DNA of 64,000 nucleotides from Paramagnetospirillum marisnigri. Its GTDB lineage: Bacteria > Pseudomonadota > Alphaproteobacteria > Rhodospirillales > Magnetospirillaceae. How positions within the stretch are numbered: the stretch's first letter is position 1; the number at the start of each line of letters is the position of its first letter. Below are positions 57,973 to 64,000 of this stretch, piece after piece. The position numbers and the translations under genes were made by a program. The stretch lies in NCBI RefSeq assembly GCF_001650715.1, contig NZ_LWQT01000020.1, positions 1-64,000 on the forward strand. Direction: 5' to 3'. Below the pieces are notes generated by a model that did not search any database, had not been told where the DNA came from, and saw nothing but the letters and a program-made list of their open reading frames with translations.

Positions 57973-59105
57973 CCCGCTATCCGGATCAGGACGCGCCGAT
58001 AGATTTCGGTCAGCGCCTCCATATCGGCCACCATCACATGCTCGTCGGATTTGTGCATGCTCTGGCCCACCAGCCCGAACTCCACGACGGGGCAGTGATT
58101 CTTGATGAAGCGGGCATCCGAGGTGCCGCCGGTGGTGGACAGGTCGGGGGTCAGGCCGGTCACCTGGGTGATGGCCTCGGCCAGTTGCTCTGACAGCGGG
58201 CCGGGCGGGGTCAGGAAGGACTCGCCCGAGACCTCCACCTTGACCTCGACCTCGCCGCCCGCCTCGGCCACCGTCTTCTCGATCCAACGGGTCAGCGAGG
58301 CGCCGGAATGCATGTCGTTGAAGCGGATGTTGAACCCCGCCTTGGCCTCGGCCGGAATGACATTGGTGGCGGGATTGCCCACATCCACCGTGGTCAGCGC
58401 CAGGGTCGACGGCTGGAAATGGGCGTTGCCCTGGTCCAGCGGTTGGGCGGTGAGACGGTTGAGAATGTCCAGCAGGCGGGGGATGGGATTGTCGGCCAGA
58501 TGGGGATAGGCGGAATGGCCCTGGGTTCCGAACACGGTCAGGCGGCAGTTGAGGCTGCCGCGCCGCCCGATCTTCATCATCTCGCCCAGGCGATGGGGAT
58601 TGGTGGGCTCGCCGACGATGCAGGCGTCGAGGGTTTCTCCGCGCGCCGCCAGCCAGTCCAGCACCTTGACGGTGCCGTCCACCGCCGGGCCTTCCTCATC
58701 GCCGGTGATCAGCAGCGAGATGGAGCCGTTGGGCTTTCCGTCCTCCAGCCTGCGCGCCACGGCGGCAACGAAACAGGCGATGGCGCCCTTCATGTCGGCG
58801 GCACCGCGTCCGAACAGGCGGCCGTCAATCATCTGGGCCTCGAACGGCTCCACCGTCCAGCCCTTGCCCGGCGGCACCACATCGGTATGCCCGGCGAAGC
58901 AGAAATTCGGCCCCCCCTGGCCCAGACGGGCGTAGAGGTTACGGATTTCCGGCCCGCCCGTGGCCGAGCGGATGTGGTGGCAGACAAAGCCCAGGCGCTC
59001 CAGGGCCTCGGCCAGCACGTCCAGGGCGCCTGCGTCCTCGGGGGTGACGCTGGGCCGCTGGATCAGTGCCCGGGCGAGGGCGAGGGGATCGCGCAGCCCG
59101 GTCAA
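57969..59105 (-). CDS. dapE: Succinyl-diaminopimelate desuccinylase (TTG start)
   Basis: The 378-residue M20 metallopeptidase-family enzyme works in the lysine/diaminopimelate pathway. Zinc ligands lie in [12 protein letters not shown] (His, Asp about 70-75), [14 protein letters not shown] (about 102), [11 protein letters not shown] (Glu pair about 137-138) and the late [14 protein letters not shown]. The start is TTG at 59105, overlapping the dapD stop (TTGA); no closer ATG exists and the frame starts exactly where homologues do. Confidence 0.95.
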   Translation of the reverse strand: MTGLRDPLALARALIQRPSVTPEDAGALDVLAEALERLGFVCHHIRSATGGPEIRNLYARLGQGGPNFCFAGHTDVVPPGKGWTVEPFEAQMIDGRLFGRGAADMKGAIACFVAAVARRLEDGKPNGSISLLITGDEEGPAVDGTVKVLDWLAARGETLDACIVGEPTNPHRLGEMMKIGRRGSLNCRLTVFGTQGHSAYPHLADNPIPRLLDILNRLTAQPLDQGNAHFQPSTLALTTVDVGNPATNVIPAEAKAGFNIRFNDMHSGASLTRWIEKTVAEAGGEVEVKVEVSGESFLTPPGPLSEQLAEAITQVTGLTPDLSTTGGTSDARFIKNHCPVVEFGLVGQSMHKSDEHVMVADMEALTEIYRRVLIRIAG

Positions 59106-59938
59106 TCGCGCAACAATTCGTTGATGGAAACCTTGGAACGGGTGCGCTCGTCCACCTTCTTGACGATGACGGCGCAATAGAGGCCGGGGCCAGGGCTGCC
59201 ATCGGGCAGGGCCTTGCCCGGCATGGTGCCCGAGACCACCACCGAATAGGCGGGAACCCGGCCCATGAAGACCTCGCCGGTCTCGCGGTCGACGATCTTG
59301 GTGGACGCGCCGATATAGACGCCCATGGACAGCACCGCGCCGGTCTCCACCAGCACGCCCTCGGCCACTTCGGCCCGGGCGCCGATGAAGCAGTTGTCCT
59401 CGATGATCACCGGACCGGCCTGCAGCGGCTCCAGCACGCCGCCGATACCGGCGCCGCCCGAGATATGCACGTTCTTGCCGATCTGGGCGCAGGAGCCCAC
59501 GGTGGCCCAGGTGTCGACCATGGTGCCCGAATCCACGAAGGCGCCCAGATTGACGAAGCTGGGCATCAGCACCACGCCCGGCGCGATATGGGCCGAGCGG
59601 CGCACCACCGCGCCCGGCACGGCGCGGAACCCGGCGGCGCGGAAGCGGGCATCGTCCCAGCCCTCGAACTTGGTGGGCACCTTGTCGAACCAGGTGCCGG
59701 GGCCGTCGCCCATCACCTTGTTGTCGTTGAGGCGGAAGGACAGCAGCACCGCCTTCTTCAGCCACTGATTGACCACCCACTTGCCCTCGACCTTGGCGGC
59801 CACCCGCAGCTTGCCGCCGTCCAGGGCGTCCAGCGCCGCCTCGACGGCGTCGCGGATCTCGCCCTTGGTCTGGAGATTGATGCCGTCGCGCGCCTCCCAG
59901 GCGGCGTCGATGGTCTTTTCGATGGCGGCGAAGCTCAT
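59102..59938 (-). CDS. dapD: Tetrahydrodipicolinate N-succinyltransferase
   Basis: The 278-residue left-handed beta-helix (hexapeptide repeat) transferase carries out the succinylation step of diaminopimelate synthesis. It shows [20 protein letters not shown] and [20 protein letters not shown] repeats (about 130-185) and [19 protein letters not shown]. The start at 59938 ([15 protein letters not shown]) matches the family. It is followed by dapE with overlap. Confidence 0.97.
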   Translation of the reverse strand: MSFAAIEKTIDAAWEARDGINLQTKGEIRDAVEAALDALDGGKLRVAAKVEGKWVVNQWLKKAVLLSFRLNDNKVMGDGPGTWFDKVPTKFEGWDDARFRAAGFRAVPGAVVRRSAHIAPGVVLMPSFVNLGAFVDSGTMVDTWATVGSCAQIGKNVHISGGAGIGGVLEPLQAGPVIIEDNCFIGARAEVAEGVLVETGAVLSMGVYIGASTKIVDRETGEVFMGRVPAYSVVVSGTMPGKALPDGSPGPGLYCAVIVKKVDERTRSKVSINELLRD

Positions 59939-60022
59939 GATGGGGTCCTGCGGCTTGGGGATTAAGGAATCAAGGATGCCGAACATGCCCCCCCGCATCG
60001 GGGGAGTCAACAAGGGGCGCGG

Positions 60023-61390
60023 TCAGGCGGTGCCGCCTGTGCCGTCCACCAACTTGGCCAGTGCCGCCGCCATCTCGGCCACCGGGGTCCGGAAGTCGTC
60101 GGGGCTGGGCTGGCGGAACAGCCGCATGGTGGGATACCAGGGCGAATCCAGCGGCTCGTCCTGCCAGCGCCAGTCCGAGACATAGCGCAGCAGCACCCAG
60201 ACCGGACGGCCCAGGCCGCCCGCCAGATGGGCGGCCGAGGTGTCGATGGTGATGATCAGGTCGAGACGCTGCATCAGCGCCGCCGTGTCGGCGAAACTGG
60301 TCAGTTCGGGGGCGGCATCCAGCATCAGGCGGTCGCCGCCCAGGCGCTTCAGGTCCTCGGCGCGCGGCCCCAACTGCAGGCTGACGAAGGCCACCCGGGG
60401 GTCGGTCATCAGCGGCATCAGCTGTTCCAGCGGCCAGGAGCGGTCGCGCGGTGTGGTCTTGCCCGCCCAGACCAGCCCCACGGTCAGGGAGGTGCCCTCG
60501 GCCCGGGGAAGAGACAGGCCCGGCCGAGGCGGCGGCGTCAGATAGGGCACCCGGGCGGGGATGGCGTCGAAACTGGTGCCCATCAGATGGGGCAGGCTGG
60601 CCATGGGGGCCCACAAGTGATAGGGCGGCAGGTCGGCGCCCTTGGGGATGGTCGCCACCACGCCCGGCAGGGGCCGGAACAGTTCCACCAGTTCGGGCAG
60701 GCATTCCAGCACCACGGCGGCGCCGCGTTCGGCCAGCAGCGGGACGTAACGGGCGAATTGCAGGGCGTCGCCGAAGCCTTGTTCGCTGGTCACCAGCACC
60801 CGCTTGCCCGCCACCGCCTCGCCGGACCATCGCGGTCCCGGAATGTCGCGCGGGGGATTGCGCGCCAGTTCCAGCCGGGCTTCGTAACCGGCGAATCCTC
60901 GCCGGTAGTCACCCATGTAGAGATGGGACAGGGCAAGATCCCAGCGGTATTCCGGATTGGCGGGATTGCTGGCCAGCACTTCGGTCAGCATGGCCTCGGC
61001 GCGGGCGTGCTTGCGGCCGTCGCGCAGCACCAGCGCCAGGTTGTAGCGATAGCCGATCACATCGGGGGCCAGGGTCACCGCCTGGGACAGGGCCTCCTCT
61101 GCCTCGGCGAAGCGGCCCAGGTCGCGCAACGCATTGCCCAGATTGGACAAGGTGGCGGCATTGCCGGGCTCCAGCCGCAGGGAGCGGGCATAACAAGCCA
61201 GGGCGGCCTCGGAGCGGCCGGTGCGCCGCAGGATGGCGCCCAGATTGGCATGGGCGGCGCTCCAGCGCGGCACCAGTTGGCAGGCGCGGAAGAACGATTG
61301 CTCCGCCAGATCCAGTTTTCCGGCCTGCCAGGCTTGCCCGCCCAGGGCGAAGCAGCGCTGGGCCTCGGCTTGGCTCTCGGGTGTGGTCAT
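60023..61390 (-). CDS. TPR protein with glycosyltransferase-9-like C-terminus
   Basis: The 455-residue product has four to five tetratricopeptide repeats (about 1-190; for example WSAAHANLGAILRRTGRSEA and ATLSNLGNALRDLGRFAEAE). The C-terminal domain (about 205-450) resembles heptosyltransferase-type GT-B folds: VLVTSEQGFGDALQFARYVP, TVGLVWAGKTTPRDRSWPL and the nucleotide-sugar motif DLIITIDTSAAHLAGGLGRP. Such proteins occur near flagellar or surface-glycan genes. The exact substrate is unknown. It overlaps the kinase gene by 4 bases. Confidence 0.88.
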   Translation of the reverse strand: MTTPESQAEAQRCFALGGQAWQAGKLDLAEQSFFRACQLVPRWSAAHANLGAILRRTGRSEAALACYARSLRLEPGNAATLSNLGNALRDLGRFAEAEEALSQAVTLAPDVIGYRYNLALVLRDGRKHARAEAMLTEVLASNPANPEYRWDLALSHLYMGDYRRGFAGYEARLELARNPPRDIPGPRWSGEAVAGKRVLVTSEQGFGDALQFARYVPLLAERGAAVVLECLPELVELFRPLPGVVATIPKGADLPPYHLWAPMASLPHLMGTSFDAIPARVPYLTPPPRPGLSLPRAEGTSLTVGLVWAGKTTPRDRSWPLEQLMPLMTDPRVAFVSLQLGPRAEDLKRLGGDRLMLDAAPELTSFADTAALMQRLDLIITIDTSAAHLAGGLGRPVWVLLRYVSDWRWQDEPLDSPWYPTMRLFRQPSPDDFRTPVAEMAAALAKLVDGTGGTA

Positions 61391-63813
61391 AGCGCGTCCA
61401 TGTCGCCCAGGGTGAAGTGGAAGCGGGTGCCCTGGCCCGGGGTTGACTCCACCCAGATACGGCCGCCATGGCGCTCGACGATCTTCTTGCAGATGGACAG
61501 GCCGATGCCGGTGCCGTCGTACTGCTCGCGGGTGTGCAGGCGGTGGAATATCTTGAAGATGCGGTCGTAATAGTCGGGCTCGATGCCGATGCCGTTATCG
61601 GCCACGGTGAAGCGCCAGGCGTCGCCGTCGCGCTCGGCGGTGACGGTGATCTTCGCGGCGCGCTCGGGCGAGCGGAATTTGATGGCGTTGCTGATCAGGT
61701 TCTGGAACAGCAGGAAGACCTCGTTGCCGCAGCAGACCACCACGGGCAGCGAGGTGGGAATGTTCACCCGCGCCCCGGCCTCGGCGATGACGGGACGCAG
61801 CACGCGCAGCACATTGGCGGTCAGAACGTCCAAGGCCACGGCGGTGGGTGGGTCGTTGATGCGGCCGACGCGCGAGAATTCCAGCAGGTCCTGGACCAGC
61901 CGGTCCATGCGAACCGCGCCTTCCTTGGCGAAGGCGATGAAATCGTGGCCGTCCTTGTCCAGCTTGTCGCCGTACCGGCGTTCCAGCAGGGCCATATAGC
62001 TGCTGACCATGCGCAGCGGCTCGCGCAGGTCGTGGCTGGCCACATAGGCAAACTGTTCCAGGTCGGCGTTGGAGCGCTCCAGCGCCTCGGTCCGTTCGGT
62101 CAGGATGCGTTCGGCTTCCTTGCGCTCGGAGACGTCGCGCACCACCACCAGCAACCGGTCGACGCCGCTGATCCGGGCGCTGCGCATGTTGACCTCGACC
62201 CAGAACAGGCTGCCGTCGCGCTTTCTGGCCCGCCATTCGAACAGTTGGGTCTCGCCGCTGGCCGCTCGCACGATCCATTGACGCGCCGCGTCGTCGTCAT
62301 AGGGCGCCGTGCCCTCGCTCAACTGGCCGACCCGCAAGGCCTGAACCTGTGCGGCGGTATCGTAGCCGTACATTTCCAGCATGCGCTGGTTGACCGCCAG
62401 GATGGCGCCGCTGGTCAGGTCGTGGATGAAGATGGCGTCGCTGATGGCGTCGAAGATGGTGCGGAACCGCGCCTCGCTGGCGCTCAGGGCGGCTTCGGCG
62501 GCCTTGGCGGCCGAGATGTCGGTAATGGTGCCGATATGGCCGATCACTTGGCCGGTGACATCGCGCTTGGCCCGGGCTTGGCCCAGCACCCAACTGGTGC
62601 CGCCATCGGGCCTTGGGAAGCGGAATTCCGACTGGAACAGGCCACGTTCCGCCTTCACCGCCTGCCACTCCGCGGTGACGCGCCCGCGATCCTCGGCATC
62701 GACGCAATCGGTCCAGGCCAGGCCCAGGGCGGCTTCGGCCGACAGCCCGGTGATGCGCGACCAGCGGTCGTTGACAAAGACGTGGCGTCCGTCCGGGTCG
62801 GTCTCGAACACCCCCACCGGGGTCAGGCCGACCAGTTCGCGGTAATGCTGTTCACTGCTTTTGAGGGCGTCCAGCGCCGCCACCACCTGGCGGGTGCGGC
62901 TGCCGACCTGCCGACGCAACAGCCAGGTCCAGATGGCCAGCACCACGGCGCCGCCCGCCGCCGCCTGCAGGCCCAGGGTGATCAACCGGACATAGCGGGA
63001 ATCTGGCCCCGCCAGGGGGGAGCCGAGCCAGCGTGTGGTGATGGCTTCGCGCTCGCTGGGGCTGATCAGGGCAAATCCCGCCTCGATCCGCCGGTACAAA
63101 TCCGGCTTCCCCTTGTGGACCGCCCAATGGAACTGTCCGGAATACAGGGGCGCGGTGTGGCGGAACTGGGCATCGATGCCCTTCTTGTAGAGCAGATAGT
63201 CGGCAGGCGGCTGGTCAAGGCAGAAGACGCGCAGTTCGTGGCGTCCGGCGGCGTCGACCATAGACTCGTAGCTGGGATAGCGTCGCAGGCTGGTGACCTG
63301 ACGGCTTTCCAGCCAGTCGATGCAGGCATCGCCATCCTTCACCCCAACGGTGAAGCCCCTCAGGGTGTCGGCGTCGGAAATACCGGAAATGGTGGAATGG
63401 AAATAGATGGGGACGTCGATGGTGGCGTAGGCCTTGGAGAAGTCATAGACCTGCAGGCGGGCCGGGGTCTCGAACAAGGTGTCGATGACATCGGCCTTGC
63501 CCGCCGCCATCAGGGCCTGGGCCCGTGCCCAGTCCATGGCCTGCAACTCGACCTTGATGCCGGTCTTGGCGCCCCACAGATCCCATAGATCCTTCAGCAG
63601 GCCGTGCAGGCTTCCATCCGCCGTCCGGAAAATATAGGGCGGATAGTTGTCGTCGATCACCACCGTGATGGAGGCCGGCGGTTTGGCCTCGACGGGCTGG
63701 GCCATGGCCGGGGATGGCGGCGGGACCAAGGCGGCCAGCATGACGACCGCCACCCACAACCGGGTCGCGGCAGCCCTGATCACGTCCATCCTCATGCCCT
63801 TGGCCGTTGCCAT
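61387..63813 (-). CDS. Membrane sensor histidine kinase: solute-binding domain, two PAS, HisKA, HATPase
   Basis: The 808-residue product has a signal peptide (about 10-35) and a periplasmic SBP_bac_3 domain (about 45-280, ITVVIDDNYPPYIFRTADGS, ALMAAGKADVIDTLFETPAR). A membrane helix is at about 285-308, then PAS domains at about 335-455 and 460-580, and a HisKA with YVASHDLREPLRMVSSYMAL (phospho-His about 600). The HATPase has FQNLISNAIKFR and GTGIGLSICKKIVERHGG. No receiver domain or response regulator is adjacent. The start at 63813 has GGAAGG nearby; Met codons six and eight codons on are alternatives. Confidence 0.93.
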   Translation of the reverse strand: MATAKGMRMDVIRAAATRLWVAVVMLAALVPPPSPAMAQPVEAKPPASITVVIDDNYPPYIFRTADGSLHGLLKDLWDLWGAKTGIKVELQAMDWARAQALMAAGKADVIDTLFETPARLQVYDFSKAYATIDVPIYFHSTISGISDADTLRGFTVGVKDGDACIDWLESRQVTSLRRYPSYESMVDAAGRHELRVFCLDQPPADYLLYKKGIDAQFRHTAPLYSGQFHWAVHKGKPDLYRRIEAGFALISPSEREAITTRWLGSPLAGPDSRYVRLITLGLQAAAGGAVVLAIWTWLLRRQVGSRTRQVVAALDALKSSEQHYRELVGLTPVGVFETDPDGRHVFVNDRWSRITGLSAEAALGLAWTDCVDAEDRGRVTAEWQAVKAERGLFQSEFRFPRPDGGTSWVLGQARAKRDVTGQVIGHIGTITDISAAKAAEAALSASEARFRTIFDAISDAIFIHDLTSGAILAVNQRMLEMYGYDTAAQVQALRVGQLSEGTAPYDDDAARQWIVRAASGETQLFEWRARKRDGSLFWVEVNMRSARISGVDRLLVVVRDVSERKEAERILTERTEALERSNADLEQFAYVASHDLREPLRMVSSYMALLERRYGDKLDKDGHDFIAFAKEGAVRMDRLVQDLLEFSRVGRINDPPTAVALDVLTANVLRVLRPVIAEAGARVNIPTSLPVVVCCGNEVFLLFQNLISNAIKFRSPERAAKITVTAERDGDAWRFTVADNGIGIEPDYYDRIFKIFHRLHTREQYDGTGIGLSICKKIVERHGGRIWVESTPGQGTRFHFTLGDMDAL

Positions 63814-63874
63814 TGCCTTCCCCAATCCGCCGTCAAGGATACGCGTGACGGCGGGTCCGGGCAACGACCGGTGT

Positions 63875-64000
63875 TTATTTGGCGGCGGCGGTGTCGAGCA
63901 GGGCCAGCAGGCTCGACAGAATCTGGCGCGGGCTGGGAGGGCAGCCGGGAATGTGCAGGTCCACCGGCACCACCTCGTGGACACCGCCAAGGACGGCGTA
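63875..64000 (-). CDS. NuoB / hydrogenase-small-subunit-like protein, C-terminal end
   Basis: Only the last 41 codons are in the window, and the frame runs off the right edge. They read EVVPVDLHIPGCPPSPRQIL, which carries the conserved Pro-Gly-Cys-Pro-Pro cluster ligand of the complex I 20-kDa subunit and of group 4 hydrogenase small subunits (HyfI/EchC). The tail after PRQIL is short, more like a membrane-bound hydrogenase or formate-hydrogenlyase subunit than NuoB, but the fragment is too small to decide. Confidence 0.75.
   Translation of the reverse strand, partial: YAVLGGVHEVVPVDLHIPGCPPSPRQILSSLLALLDTAAAK

Overview
The window reads as chromosomal DNA from a GC-rich alphaproteobacterium of the Rhodospirillaceae, most like Magnetospirillum or a close relative. 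This is inference from gene content: cbb3 oxidase with FNR control, uptake hydrogenase, phasin, encapsulated ferritin, many chemoreceptors, P19-type iron uptake, and the order mutM / enoyl-CoA hydratase / rpsT / dnaA / dnaN / recF / gyrB. No magnetosome genes, tRNA, rRNA or CRISPR arrays were seen.

Region 1 (1-22.7 kb) is accessory and scarred. It opens with an IS3-family transposase fragment. A stress/storage block follows: a glycine-rich membrane protein, a lone CheB esterase domain, a phasin, an encapsulin with its ferritin cargo plus a 24-residue membrane peptide, and a large-subunit catalase. Next is a type III polyketide synthase / methyltransferase / exporter cassette, then a doubly deleted fumC pseudogene and a broken histidine-kinase remnant. 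An arsenic block comes next (ArsR, ArsM, ECF sigma, MFS, AhpD-like), then a [NiFe] uptake hydrogenase operon headed by a chemoreceptor gene, and a complete IS1182-family element. Copies of short element-like repeats lie at 10.4-10.6, 14.7-14.9 and 22.6-22.7 kb, the last directly behind gyrB.

Region 2 (22.7-39.1 kb) is core. On the minus strand are gyrB-recF-dnaN-dnaA, rpsT, an enoyl-CoA hydratase, mutM and an XRE regulator, then the rpmH-rnpA-yidD-yidC-engB-argB run, which ends in a strong terminator. Tam-like and RlmI-like methyltransferases follow.

Region 3 (39.1-48.1 kb) is a complete cbb3 oxidase locus: ccoNOQP behind a perfect FNR box, ccoGHIS, and an fnr-family gene immediately downstream. 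This arrangement suggests that oxygen sensing and the high-affinity oxidase are wired together.

Region 4 (48.1-64 kb) holds panBC, a GGDEF protein, a GNAT enzyme and a divergent iron-uptake locus (cupredoxin / P19 / frameshifted porin / Fe-S membrane protein) with Fur-like palindromes. It continues with a soluble chemoreceptor-like protein of inverted layout, a YkgJ protein, dapD-dapE-yip1, a TPR/glycosyltransferase-like protein, a large periplasmic-sensing hybrid PAS kinase, and the 3' end of a NuoB/hydrogenase-small-subunit-like gene.

The most rewarding places to look are the chemoreceptor-led oxygen-tolerant hydrogenase operon, the encapsulin cassette with its tiny coupled membrane ORF, the polyketide cassette, the porin frameshift in the iron locus, and the paired hairpins with compensatory changes upstream of the hydrogenase operon.
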